64,000 nt of DNA from Glycine soja (GCF_004193775.1 NC_041019.1:13735020-13799019), one strand, 5' to 3'. Positions 46,159 through 59,047 are shown, counted from the first letter of the stretch. The notes: generated by a model from the letters alone, not told the origin. Numbers and translations: made by a program.

Positions 46159-47716
46159 GGTCTGAAATGAATAAATGACATTTTCATTCACCAAGAAAAT
46201 GATATTTAAGAATATATATTAGTAAATTTATATATATACTTATATAAGTACTTACAAAAACATATTATATATATATGCTTAAATATATATTTTTTTCATA
46301 CCTGAAAAATAGGTCATTTTCATATTACAATCTTAAATTTACTTACGGTCAATTACGTATCTGAAAAAAATTTATGTTTCAACGTAGCATCTGTCGTTAG
46401 TCCCATTCTGTTAAGTGATAAACGTGACAGACAGAATGTCACGTCATTAAGCCTAATCACTTAACAAGTAAGTAGATCCAACCATGTCATTATTTATTAT
46501 TCATTTTTTTTTAAAAATCAAATAAAAAAATTGATGTTCATTTTCGAAGTCTCCATGCCTTTGGTTGTTGTTGCAAATTTTGAACCCTAAAGGAGGCTCT
46601 TGGAAATTTTGAACCCTAACAGTGTTTTTGTTTGATGGGTGGAGGAATGAATGAAAAGGGTAGGTCATCATCGTCGTCCTCATCTCTTGTATGGTGAAGT
46701 GCAAATGTCCCACTATTCTGTTCAAGTCATGCAATGTGAACCATCTGGGGAGAAGGCTTTGGCGATGGCCACGCTAGAACGTAAGCAAATGTTGATTTTG
46801 TGTTTTGTTTTGGAATTTATTTTCTTGTGTTGCATGTTTAATTGGTATTGTGAAGTAGGAATCCAATTCCCAGCTCAACCTTCTTCTCAATAGTTGGTAG
46901 TTGGCACCCTTTAATTCTTTTGCTTGAATTTCTAATATTTGTTATTGGTGCCTTGCGTTTAGGAGCAAGTTTCTTAAGTGTTTCATTGGCAGATATGTTG
47001 TGCCCATGGTGCCCCTACAAAATTGAAATTTCTGAAAATTAATGCATGAAGTTGATGTCAATAAGTACAAAATTAATGCATTGACATTGATGCAATTAGT
47101 ACCATTGTGTGCCTATTTCTAGGCTTGGCCTGTTGCTTTTGATGAGGACCAAAAGCTTTTCTTATAGACAAAATTAAGCATGCATAAAAAATTTACCTTA
47201 TTGTTTTTGTTTGTACATTTGATTTGTGCAATATCATTCTTTTGATGCTGAATAAGACCAGTTTAAACTCCACCTCCTCCACCGAAGCAATATCTGTGAC
47301 TTCAAAATGTCGATCTCCTCCCCAAGTAGCTACCCAATTCCCACACTTTGGGTAATGTGAGAAATCATACTTACACCATGTTGTCCTCTCAAGGTTATAC
47401 AACCAATAATATGTAGCTTCATTGATGTCCTTAATCTGTTGCATTTTATGTCTCCACAACTGTTCATAAGTAGCTTTAGCAGCCCCCATGATCAGATCTT
47501 TGAGCATTACCGCCCCTCCCCCCCCCCCCCCCCCACCAACTTTTTTTTCTTAAAATTGTTCTAAAGTTGTCATAGGCAGAACCTGTGTTCTCTATCTATC
47601 TTGGAAATTCTAGAAAAACTTGTTGCAATCCCTGCACATAAAGCAACTCATCCAAATAATCCAAAAAATACCCACAACTTATTAATCTACAATCCAAAAA
47701 TTAGTTGTTTACCTTC
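46159..47716. mobile_element. MULE-derived segment, unit 5
   Basis: GRF-like exon (+) at 46691-46777. The transposase remnant has the same internal deletion as unit 1. A 17-base C run sits at 47518-47534. Confidence 0.6.
47193..47507 (-). pseudogene. MULE transposase remnant, internally deleted
   Basis: 104-codon frame nearly identical to 10676-10990, including the HYPKC/GNWVATWGGD deletion junction. Confidence 0.7.
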
Positions 47717-48336
47717 TGTCAGGCCCTAATTTTGTCCGGGGATGATCATATGCTAAAGTTTGGATTTTTGCCAGCCGAGTTGAGCTTCTTAACACTAATT
47801 GCCGCGTAATATGTAAGGTTTTTCGATGTTTTGGAATAAAATGCGGAAAATAGCCAAAAAGGAGGGCAAAAGGGTCATCTTGGGACTTTTTTCAGACCCC
47901 TGGGCCCACCAGAAAACTTAGGACTGGGCGAGCAAGATTGCTTCTGGTTGGAGCAACAACTCGCCTGGACGAGCTGTTATTCAACCTCCTCTCCTCATTT
48001 TCTATAAATAGGCGTGAGGGGGTTGAGGTAATGGGTTCAGCTTCTTACATTGAGAGCATTTTAGTGAAATTGGTGAGAAGAAGGAGAAAGAAGACGAAAA
48101 AACATGGCCGAGGCACTTTTGAATCGCTTCCGTGATCGATTCCTACACCGTTCTTCGTTCCTTCTTGTACACTTGATTAAAGGCTGTCGTCCGTTGTGAT
48201 GGACGCGTGGGATGCTAAGACCTTCCCCGCACGTAAACAACTCCTGAATCCTTATTCTTAAAATTCGTAGACCCCTTTCTTGGAAAATGCACCCTTGAGT
48301 CTCGCTCGCCCTCCCGCCGAAGGGTAGGTTGCGGCA
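47717..48336 (+). mobile_element. LTR, short form (620 bp), unit 5
   Basis: Same 598-bp internal deletion and same length as the unit 1 LTR; it ends GCGGCA. Confidence 0.8.
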
Positions 48337-48649
48337 GTTGGTGACTCCATTGGGGACTTTTTTTTTAGAGAGTTAAGCCATTCAATCTGTGTGCATATTT
48401 ATCATCATTTCCTCTTTGTTTTGTTTCCCTTTCCTTCGTTTATGTTCTTGTATTCATATAACTCATTGGATGATTTTTGTATTTGGTGTATCTGTTTCTT
48501 TATCATATGCATGTTTATCAATATTTGTTCATACACACAGGACACCTACACTTTTGCACACACGGTGAGCTATTAGGGCCCTATACCCGGGTCCATGGGA
48601 ACATAGGAAGTGGAGGTTGATCTGTGGTAATACTGAGTCTCCAACTCGC
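48337..48649 (+). mobile_element. PBS and leader of LTR element, unit 5
   Basis: PBS TGGTGACTCCATTGGGGAC at 48339-48357, with the same two substitutions as unit 1. Confidence 0.65.
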
Positions 48650-48707
48650 TTGATGTTGAATGTCTTCATGAATCAATGTTAAAAGTATATTTAATTTTCT
48701 AGTAATG
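48650..48707. mobile_element. CACTA tail at unit 5/6 junction
   Basis: As 12114-12166 with a 5-bp insertion (TTAAT-type) before TTTTCTAGTAATG. Confidence 0.65.
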
Positions 48708-50597
48708 CATTCTTGTTAAAGTAGTAGGTTTCCAATCTATATCACTCGACAAATTCATTGGATCCATAATGCATTGTTATAAACACTTTCTCCATTCACC
48801 TACCCAAAATGTGTCATCATAAATTGTCACTCAACTAAATTTAGGAAAAGAATGAAAATGATAAGCCAAGAAGTGAAACAATGAGCAAATGAAACATTTG
48901 TGAAAGTGTTAATTTTGTTTATCGGCGCTTCCCTATAATAGCATGTATGTAATTGTTTTGCAACAAACATTATAAAAAATTACATCGTAAAATATATCAC
49001 ATGTTTGTAGTGTAACCAAACAATAAAATAGGATTTGAAACCTTTTCACCAATCAACACCATATCAGTGCTAATAAAAGTTTTCCTCTTATAAATGCAAT
49101 GCAATGAGTGTCCCACATTCTTGAAAGCTTGAACCTTGATGATTTTTCCATCCAATGTTGGAGAAAGGTTCTTGTGTAAAGTATAGATGTCAAAAGGGTT
49201 AAAGAAATGTTAACTTTATAAAATATGATCTTGTAAGCAATAAAAGATTACTACTTATTTTTTGCTAACATTTTCGATAGTAGCTACCGCTATGTTCAAA
49301 GTAAACATTATTTTCTTATATTGATTACTGGTGAGAGTTTCCATGATTTTCTTATTATTATTGGAAGCAATCATAGATAAAAATGTTTTAAAAAAAACTT
49401 ATATAAAAAGTATGCAAAATACTAGAAAGGAACAATTTCTTGTGAAAAAGTGATTTTGATATTTATAATGTTAGTGAAGTAATTAACTAGAAAAAAGTAG
49501 ACACACCAGTAATAATAACATAACGTTCATGCATCTTTTTCTCTAGCTAACTTATTATGATATAACATAACGTTTCTTTAATAGCAAATTATTGACATCA
49601 TTGACTTAAGAAAAAAACACATGTAGAGGAAATATTTATAATTATAGTTTTAAGCATATAATGGGTACTTGGTAATTTGAATCATGTATTGTAATAAAAA
49701 AACCAATTATCGGCGTCATGATCGAGTTGCGCTTTCATGTATTTTCCATTTTCTTTTCTTTTTTATCCATCTGCAAGGGAATAAGAAAATGCACCAAACC
49801 CCTTCTACTTCTTTATAAATAAGAAATGTGCATTAGAAATAAAAATCAAGAGTTGTGGGTTTTTTTTTGTCAGCACGGCTAAATAGTATAAATGATTCTG
49901 TAAGAATTTTTTTTTTGAAACAGTCGTTTCAATATAAATGGTTTAAATGTTAAAAGAATTTTAAAAATTCTTTGTCTTAAATTTATGACCGATGTGCATT
50001 CTTTCCTTTTAAGACCTTCAAATTCAATAAATTTGTTTCTTATTAATATTTTGTCAGTTTTACTTTGGGTTGTTTTAACCAAAATTGTTAACAATTGATA
50101 ATTTGATTATTTAACTTTTTTGGGAGCCATTTAATTTTTAAAAAAAAAACCAATAATGAAGGATGCTATTTCATATCTTTTTTGTTCATATTTATTCAAA
50201 TCTCAAATACTAAATCAAAAATTAATTTTAATAATAATAATAATTATATTAAATAGTAACGCTTTGTTTATTATAATATTTAAAATTAATATTTTAGAAT
50301 AGAAATTAAATAATAAATTATAATATGTCTATATTAGTATTATTATTATTTGAAAAATGTAAGAATTTTTTGTACAATTTTTTTTTCTAAAATTTTTAAG
50401 ATTTTAAGTTTATCAAAATCTCGAATACTAAATTAAATATTAATTTTAATCACAATAGTAAAGAGTAGTAATATTTCATTTATTATATTTTCTAAAATAA
50501 TTTTTTTGTTTTAGAAATTAAATAATAAATTATTATTTATGTCTGTACCTATAGTACATCAAATCAACAGCTATTGAAAAATTAGAATTTTGATTTC

Positions 50598-50694
50598 TTT
50601 ACATATATTATATCCAACAATTCATGGAAGTTTAAACTTCCCTTACATATAATATAAAGAAGATATCATCCAATGGCTAAAAAAACTCCAACCA
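50598..50694. repeat. Truncated array of about 80-bp repeats, unit 6
   Basis: Only the first one or two repeats remain. The sequence jumps from ACTCCAACC to ATATTTAATTATATT, which is normally about 0.9 kb further on. Confidence 0.7.
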
Positions 50695-50872
50695 TATTTA
50701 ATTATATTATTTAATATTAAAACACTAGTCAAACTTTCACTTGCATCAATCTCAATGAGCATGGTTGGATTTCTTGTATCATGAATTATGCTTTCTCTCA
50801 TTCAATAACCATCACTACGTCTAAACAAATACATAAATCAATTATTTTTTTGGTTAGGGGAAGGGACATTTA

Positions 50873-51226
50873 TTAGCCCTCAATACATAACTCCATAGAA
50901 AAAGAAAGCTTAATCCGACTAACATCGGGAAGGCTTAGCATTTTTTCTTTTTGAAACCTCAAAACTGGTCCAACAACCCGCAGACAATTGCAAAGATCTC
51001 TTATACCTTGACCCGTGGCCATGGCTTTGTCAAACACAGAAGTTGCTGCTTTACAACAATCAGAAGTTGGATTGGGATGGATATTCCCCATATAAGGCCC
51101 ACAAAAGGTGAGTAATGATTCATCCCCATTGCATGAAGGAGGGATTTGAGATACAGTGAATGTTGTTGCTGCCAAACCATATGCCATAACAAACATGACT
51201 AGAGCCAAAAATGTCTTTTGTCCCAT
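50873..51226 (-). CDS. nsLTP-like protein, copy G, Cys103 lost
   Basis: Open 117-codon frame with intact signal peptide and TATA box (51303-51310). It differs from copies C-F at two residues: Ala85 to Val (codon at 50972-50974) and Cys103 to Ser (codon at 50918-50920). Cys103 is the seventh cysteine of the eight-cysteine motif, so one of the four disulfides cannot form and its partner would be unpaired. The protein may be unstable, dimerise through the free cysteine, or be the start of decay. The gene has lost its downstream 109-bp repeats, so its 3' flank differs from all others. Confidence 0.85.
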   Translation of the reverse strand: MGQKTFLALVMFVMAYGLAATTFTVSQIPPSCNGDESLLTFCGPYMGNIHPNPTSDCCKAATSVFDKAMATGQGIRDLCNCLRVVGPVLRFQKEKMLSLPDVSRIKLSFSMELCIEG

Positions 51227-51710
51227 CTTCTCTTGAATATGTATACAACTTTGTTTTCAGTATTATGGAGTTTTGATGAACAACTCGTAGCACAATATTA
51301 CTTATTTATAGACTTGATATTAAGTTTAAGAATAATTATAAATCCTTTTGCAGTATCTTTCGGTTTCCTTTTTGTTACATATAACTTTTCAGTTTCCTTC
51401 CTTTTTTTGGTAAATATTAAATTTTGAAAATAATGAAAATTGAATTATTTCTTGTGAATTAAATATCTCTTATATAACTCTTATTCTAAAGTTGAATCCG
51501 TTGACACATGGTTAATTCATAATTTCATATATATCGGCAACTTTTTTATAAGTTGGTTTTGTTATTCAATGACTTTATTAGCCATTCTATAACTCCTTAT
51601 TTTGGTTTTAAAAGGATTAAAACTCTTTCTTAATTTTTCTCCAATGGACAGAATTGGCAAAATGCACTCTATATAAACGGTAGTAGCTTCAGTCTTCATA
51701 CACCAACACT
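51227..51710. promoter_or_regulatory. Divergent promoter, unit 6
   Basis: TATA (-) 51303-51310; TATATAAA (+) 51670-51677; 15-codon frame 51711-51758. Confidence 0.55.
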
Positions 51711-53276
51711 ATGTTTTCTATTATCTTCCCTTTCCAACTTTTGTGTTTATATTCCTAACATTAAATATATTTTTTTATCGACAAAAATAACTATTTCAAA
51801 TATAATATTAAACAAAAGTAATATTACAAAATTTAATACCTAGGTATATGTTTTTTTATTAAATTATTTAAATATTTAATTAAGTTAAATTAAATCTCTC
51901 TATCTATACTATATACTTGCTCCGGTCCTTATTTTAAGGTTCGATTAACAAATTCGTGCAATAAAAGAATTTGGTTAATTTAATTAAATTATTAAATTTG
52001 TCTTAAATTAATAGTTTTTAAAACTTATCATTTTTTTAAAAAATAATAAACATTAATGAGTTATGTTTCTCTACTATCATGTTATTTTAGAACTAGGTTA
52101 ATGAAGAATATTTTTGTAAAAAAATAATTAATACATATGAAATTGTATATTGGACATTATAATAAGGATCAATAAACATTTTTAATTTGGACATTATAAT
52201 AAGGAGTAGAAAGAGTAAAAAGTTACTTGTCTCATTCTCTAGAGCAATTCTACGTGGAATTTGGCTCACTTGGCAACACCAGCACATTATCCTTTCTCGT
52301 TTGCTTACGTGTCAATCTGAAATTCGTTTGCTTATCATTCAATATTTATGAGAAATTATATATGGCACCATGAGGAAATTAATCTTCATGGTATCTTATA
52401 TTATGATTATTTTAACATAAAGTAAATATAAAAATTAATGATAATAATCAAAATAATTAATGTAACATTAATAAATTTTTATAATTAAGGGTTTTTTTTT
52501 ATCCTGATTAATTTGAAATACAATATTGAGGTAAGTAAAAGCTAATCAAGAATTATCAAACTCAGGTATTATTTAAACGATTCAACCTTAATTTCAACAC
52601 GTTAACCACTTGTGTTAAATCGTTTGATTAATTTAAAAATAATTAATTGTATTTAATATCATTCAAAGAAATATAATTTTTTAAATAGAAAGTTGAAATA
52701 TCTTTTATTTAAATGATAAATTAAGAAAATCAAAGCAAAATACTTATTGAATAATTGAATAAACATTTATTTTTAATTTGATATGCTCGTTTAAAACATT
52801 GTTAATTTTTTTAAAAAAAGCAAAATACTTTTCATTAATAAGAAAAGTATCAAGGTACAAGGCATACCAAGAAGCAACAGTACATCAATAAACAACCATT
52901 CAGCTGAATTAAACAAACTAAAAGCTACTAGGAAATTTGGTATAGCTTCATAGACTCTTAACAGATACCCAGAAGAAGATCATAACTAAAGACACTTTGA
53001 TCTGTCAAGCAAATACTCCAATAACATCACAACAGCATAATCAATGCTCCAACTCATGGCTTGCTCATATCCAATAACACAACTGAAACCATTTACCACC
53101 ATCATCTTCTCGAGGCCTAAGATATACAAGGACTTGGATTATTTATCCATGTAGATAAAGGATAGATATCCCTTTTTCGAAACCGTAGCCGGCCACTTCC
53201 ATGATAAGTATGTGCTCAAAGATATATGAGTATAGCACTGAAGTTTGTTACTTTGATACATAATTTTGCTAACTAA

Positions 53277-55026
53277 GGTCTGAAATGAATAAATGACATT
53301 TTCATTCACCAACAAAATGATATTTAAGAATATATATTAGTAAATTTATATATATACTTATATAAGAATTTACAAATATATATTATATATATGCTTAAAT
53401 ATATAATTTTTCATACCTGAAAAATAGGTCGTTTTTAGATTACAATCTTAAATTTACTTACAGTCAATTACGTATCTAAAAAAATTTTATGTTTCAACGT
53501 AGCATCTATCGTTAGTCCCATTCTGTTAAGTGATAAACGTGAGAGACAGAATGTCACGTCATCAAGCCTAATCACTTAACAAGTAAGTAGATCCAACCAT
53601 GTCATTATTTATTATTCATTTATTTTAAAAATCAAATAAAAAAATTGATTTTCATTTTCGAAGCCTCCATGCCTTTGGTTGTTGTTGCAAATTTTGAATC
53701 CTAAAGGAGGCTCTTATAAATTTTGAACCCTAATAGCATTTTTGGTTGATGGGTGAAGGAATGAATGAAAATGGTAGGTCATCATCGTCGTCCTCATCTC
53801 CTGTATGGTGAAGTGCAAATGTCCCACTATTATGTTCACATCATGTAGTGTGAACCATCTGGGGAGAAGGCTTTGGAGATGGCCACGCTAGAATGTAAGC
53901 AAATGCTGATTTTGTGTTTTGTTTTGGATTTCATTTTCTTGTGTTGCTTGTTTAGTTGGTATTGTGAAGTAGGAATCCAATTCCCAGCACAACCTTCTTC
54001 TCAATAGTTTGTAGTTGACACCCTTTAATTCTTTTGCTAGAATTTCTAATATTTGTTATTGGTGCCTTGCGTTTAGGAGCAAGTTTCTTAAGTGTTTCAT
54101 TGGCAGATATGTTGTGCCCATGGTACCCCTACAAAATTGAAATTTCTGAAAATTAATTCATGAAGTTGATGTAAATAAGTACAAAATTAATGCATTGACA
54201 TTGATGCAATTAGTACCATTGTGTGCCTATTTCTAGGTTTGGGCTAATGCTTTTGATGAGGACCAAAAGCTTTTCTTATAGACAAAATTAAGCATGCATA
54301 AAAAATTTACCTTATTGTTTTTGCTTGTACATTTGATTTGCGTGATGTCATTCCTTTGATGCTGAAAAAGACCAGTTTAAACTCCACCTCCTCATCGAAG
54401 CAATATGGGTGACTTCAAAATGTTGATCTCCTCCCTAAGTAGCTACCCAATTCCCACACTTTTGGTAATGTGAGAAATCATACTTACACCATGTTGTCCT
54501 CTCAAGGTTATACAACCAATGATATGCAACTTCATTGATGTCCTTAATCTCTTGCATTTAATGTTTCCACAATTGTTCATCAGTAGCATTAGCAGACCCC
54601 ATCATCAGATCTTTGAGCATTACCCCACCACCACTTTTTTTTCTTAAAATTGTTCTAAAGATGTCATAGGCAGAACCTGTGTTCTCTATCGATCTTGGAA
54701 ATTCTAGAAAAATTTGTTGCAATCCCTGCACATAAAGCAACTCATCAAAATAATCCAAAAAATATCCCCAACTTATTAATCTACAATCCAAAAATTAGTT
54801 GTTTACCTTCTGTCAGGCCCTAATTTCGTTCGGGGACGATCATTTGCTGAAGTTTGGATTCTTGTCAGCCGAATTGAGCTGCTTAACACCATGTTAGAAA
54901 GCATACTTACACCATGTTGTCCTCTCAATGTTTTACAACCAATGATATGCAGCTTCATTGATGTCCTTAATCTGTTGCATTTTATGTTTCCACAACTGTT
55001 CATATGCAGCTTCATTGATGTCCTTA
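53277..55026. mobile_element. MULE segment with LTR stub, unit 6
   Basis: GRF-like exon (+) 53815-53901. First transposase remnant (-) at about 54360-54620, 79-bp LTR head at 54811-54889, second remnant at about 54890-55020, then a break into unit 7. Confidence 0.6.
54811..54889 (+). mobile_element. 79-bp LTR head stub, unit 6
   Basis: Same breakpoints as 19098-19176. Confidence 0.68.
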
Positions 55027-55440
55027 ACTTTTTTGTTCATATTTATTCAAATCTCAAATACTAAATCAAAAATTAATTTTAATAATATAATAATATTAAA
55101 TAGTAACGCATTATTTATTATAATATTTTAAATTAATATTTTAGAATAGAAGTTAAATAATAAATTATAATACGTCTATATTTGTATTATTATTATTTGA
55201 AAAATGTAAAAAAAATTTGTACAATGTTTTTTTCTAAAATTTTTAAGATTTTATGTTTATTCAAGTCTCGAATACTAAATTAAATATTAATTTTAATCAT
55301 AATAGTAGTGAGTAGTAATATTTCATTTATTATATTTTTTAAAATAAATTTTTTGTTTTAGAAATTAAATAAAAAATTGTTATATATGTCTGTACCTATA
55401 GTACATCAAATCAACAGCTATTGAAAAATTAGAATTTTGA

Positions 55441-55800
55441 TTTCTTTTCATATATTATATCCAACAATTCATGGAAGTTCAAACTTCCTTTACATATAAT
55501 ATAAAGAAGATATCATCCAATGGCTAAAAAAACTCCAACCTTACTTTACATATAATATATCAAATCAATGGTTCTTGGAAAATTTGAATTTCGATCAAAC
55601 AACTAAGAAAACTTCATGCTTTTGTTACATATAGTATATCAAATTAATAGTTGTTGGCAAATTAAAATTTTGATCCACCGGCTTAAAAAGCATTTAGCTT
55701 TATTCACATATAGTATATCAAATCAATAATTTATTACAAATTAGAAATTCGATCCAATGACTTAGTGAATCCAAGTTTCTTTTAAATATAGTATATAGAT
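55441..55800. repeat. Tandem repeats of about 80 bp, unit 7
   Basis: Complete array of the same type, closest to units 3 and 4. Confidence 0.7.
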
Positions 55801-56086
55801 AGATAAATACGATATGCAGTATATCATGTTAATATGTCTCTAAAAAAATTTGTTGAACCCTAAAATAAGTAAACTACTTATATATCAATAAAATTCATAA
55901 AAGTAATAATGAGACACAAAATGAATAATTTCAAGTTTTTAAGGGAAGTAGTATAAGGCTTAACTACATTTACATTTGTAAAATTGACTTGAGCTACCCG
56001 TAGTAAAAAAACGTGGGTGAGATTAATGACCAAGTAGACACTTGTGGTAAGGTTTCTAACCCAAGGTAAAAATAAAATAAAAATTA

Positions 56087-56413
56087 AAATGAAAGAAAGC
56101 AATGAGGTATTTGTTAAAAGCTATTACAACTAAATTTAGCTTATCTTCCATAGATCAAGAATAATCATTTCAAATTTCAAATGGATAAAAAAAATTAAAA
56201 TGAAAGTAACCAATGTCATGTTTTTAAAAAGTTATTAAATCTAAATTTAGCTGATCTTACACAGATCAAGAATAATCATTTTAAATTTCAGATGGATAAA
56301 AAAATTAAAATGAAAGAAACCAATGACGTGCTTTTTAAAAGCTTTTACAACTAAATTTTGTGATCTTAAAAAGATCAAGAATAATCATTTTAAATTTCAT
56401 ATGGATAAAAATA
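56087..56413. repeat. Three 109-bp repeats, unit 7
   Basis: Counterpart of 7311-7637 with the GATCTTAAAAAGATC variant. Confidence 0.8.
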
Positions 56414-56648
56414 AAAGAATAATTTAAAGGCCAAAATCAAAATTACCTCATTTAACAAAAACTCAAACCATATTAAATTATATTATTTAATATTAAAACA
56501 CTAGTCAAACTTTCATTTGCATCAATCTCAATGAGCATGGTTGGATTTCTTGTATCATGAATTATGCTTTCTCTTATTCAATAACCATCAGTACGTCTAA
56601 ACAAATACATAAATCAATTATTTTTTTGGTTAGGGGAAGGGACATTTA

Positions 56649-57001
56649 TTAGCCCTCAATACATAACTCCATAGAAAAAGAAAGCTTAATCCGACAAACA
56701 TCGGGAAGGCTTAGCATTTTTTCTTTTTGAAACCTCAAAACTGGTCCAACAACCCGCAGACAATTGCAAAGATCTCTTATACCTTGACCCGTGGCCATGG
56801 CTTTGTCAAACACAGAAGTTGCTACTTTACAACAATCAAAAGTTGGATTGGGATGGATATTCCCCTATAAGGCCCACAAAAAGTGAGTAATGATTCATCC
56901 CCATTGCATGAAGGAGGGATTTGAGATAGAGTGAAAGTTGTTGCTGCCAAACCATATGCCATAACAAACATGACTAGAGCCAAAAATGTCTTTTCTCCCA
57001 T
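56649..57001 (-). pseudogene. nsLTP-like gene copy H, 1-nt frameshift
   Basis: 353 nt instead of 354. The start is MGEKTFLALVMFVMAYGLAA, sharing Glu3 with copy A. One base is missing in CCCCTATAAGG near 56865, shifting the frame at about residue 46, between the second cysteine and the CC pair. The downstream sequence is still conserved in the shifted frame, with Ser55 to Phe, Ala60 to Val, and Ala85 to Val shared with copy G. The seventh cysteine codon is intact, so its loss in G came after the G/H split. TATA box at 57078-57085. Confidence 0.87.
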
Positions 57002-57484
57002 CTTATCTTGAATATGTATACAACTTTGTTTTCAGTATTATGGAGTTTTGATGAACAACTCGTAGCACAATATTACTTATTTATAGACTTGATATTAAGT
57101 TTAAGAATAAATCTAAATCCTTTTGCAATTTCTTTCGGTTTCCTTTTTGTTACATATAACTTTTCAGTTTCCTTTCTTTGTATGGTAAATATTAAAATTT
57201 GAAAATAATGACAATTGAATTATTTCGTGTGAATTAAATATCTCTTATATAACTCTTATTCTAAAGTTGAATCCGTTGACACATGGTTAATTCATAATTT
57301 CATATATATCGGCAACTTTTTTAAACTTGGTTTTGTTATTCAGTGACTTTATTAGCCATTTTATAACTCCTTATTTTGGTTTTAAAAGGATTAAAACTCT
57401 GTCTTAATTTTTCTCCAATGGACAGAATTGGCAAAATGCACTCTATATAAACGGTAGTAGCTTCAGTCTTCATACACCAACACT
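57002..57484. promoter_or_regulatory. Divergent promoter, unit 7
   Basis: TATA (-) 57078-57085; TATATAAA (+) 57444-57451; 15-codon frame 57485-57532, with Trp replacing a Leu. Confidence 0.5.
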
Positions 57485-58404
57485 ATGTTTTCTATTATCT
57501 TCCCTTTCCAACTTTGGTGTTTATATTCCTAACATTAAATATATTTTTATCGACAAAAATAACTATTTCAAATATAATATTAAACGAAAGTAATATTACA
57601 AAATTTAATACCTAGGTATATGTTTTTTTATTAAATTATTTAAATATTTAATTAAGTTAAATTAAATCTCTCTATCTATACTATATACTTGCTCCGGTCC
57701 TTATTTTAAGGTTCGATTAACAAATTCGTGCAATAAAAGAATTTGGTTAATTTAATTAAATTATTAAATTTGTGTTAAATTAATTATTTTTTAAACTTAT
57801 CATTTTTAAAAAAAAATAATAAACATTAATGTGTTATATTTCTCTACTATCATGTTATTTTAGAACTAGGTTAATGAAGAATATTTTTGTAAAAAAATAA
57901 TAAATACATATGAAATTGTATATTGGACATTATAATAAGGATCAACATACATTTTTAATTTGGACATTATAATAAGGAGTAGAGAGAGTAAAAAGTTACT
58001 TGTCTCATTCTCTAGAGCTATTCTATGTGGAATTTGGCACACTTGGCAACACCAGCACATTATCCTTTGTCTTTTGCTTACGTGTCAATCTAAAATTCGT
58101 TTGCTTATCATTCAATATTTATGAGAAATTATATATGGCACCATGAGGAAATTAATCTTTATGGTATCTTATATTAAGATTATTTTAACATAAAGTAAAT
58201 ATAAAATTTAAAGATAATAATCAAAATAATTAATGTAAAATTAATAAAATTTTATAATTAAGGGTTTTTTTATCCAGATTAATTTGAAATACAATATTGA
58301 GGTAAGTAAAACCTAATCAAGAATTATCAAACTCAGATATTATTGAAACGATTCAACCTTAATTTCAGCACGTTAACCACTTGTGTTAAATCGTTTGATT
58401 AATT

Positions 58405-59028
58405 TAAAAATAATTAATTGTATTTAATATCATTCAAAGAAATATAATTTTTTAAATAGAAAGTTGAAATATCTTTTATTTAAATGATAAATTAATAAAA
58501 TCAAAGCAAAATACTTATTGAATAATTAAATAAACATTTATTTTTAATTTGATATGCTCGTTTAAAACATTGTTAATTTTTTTAAAAAAAGCAAAATACT
58601 TTTCATTAATAAGAAAAGTATCAAGGTACAAGGCGTACCAAGAAGCAACAGTACATCAATAAACAACCATTCAGCTGAATTAAACAAACTAAAAGCTACT
58701 AGGAAATTTGGTATAGCTTCATAGACTCTTAACAGATACCCAGAAGAAGATCATAACTAAAGACACTTTGATCTGTCAAGCAAATACTCCAATAACATCA
58801 CAACAGCATAATCAATGCTCCAACTCATGGCTTGCTCATATCCAATAACACAACTGAAACCATTTACCACCATCATCTTCTCGAGGCCTAAGATATACAA
58901 AGACTTGGATTATTTATCCATGTAGATAAAGGATAGATATCCCTTTTTCGAAACCGTAGCCGGCCACTTCCATGATAAGTATGTGCTCAAAGATATATGA
59001 GTATAGCACTGAAGTTTGTTACTTTGAT
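58405..59028 (-). other. Long-class block, unit 7
   Basis: Homologous to 16945-17540 and 52635-53260. Units 6 and 7 carry about 25 extra bases (GATACCCAGAAGAAGATC...) that unit 2 lacks. Confidence 0.4.
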
Positions 59029-59047
59029 ACATAATTTTGCTAACTAA

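Larger units (their letters stand above)
35436..48649. repeat. Tandem unit 5, interrupted by an LTR element
   Basis: About 7.4 kb of unit sequence once the insertion at 37561-43347 and one target duplication are removed. The left part (to about 44350) carries unit 3/4-type variants. Part of the nsLTP upstream arm is unit 2/6-like, and the MULE-LTR part is unit 1-like. The left arm 35489-37370 has no gene (orphan TATA 36595-36602). Confidence 0.8.
48650..55026. repeat. Tandem unit 6
   Basis: Long-class unit. The left arm (48708-50597; orphan TATA 49814-49821) has no gene. It starts like unit 2 and switches to unit 3/4-like variants near 49460. About 0.9 kb holding most of the 80-bp and all of the 109-bp repeats is deleted at 50694. 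It ends by an abrupt junction near 55026. Confidence 0.8.
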
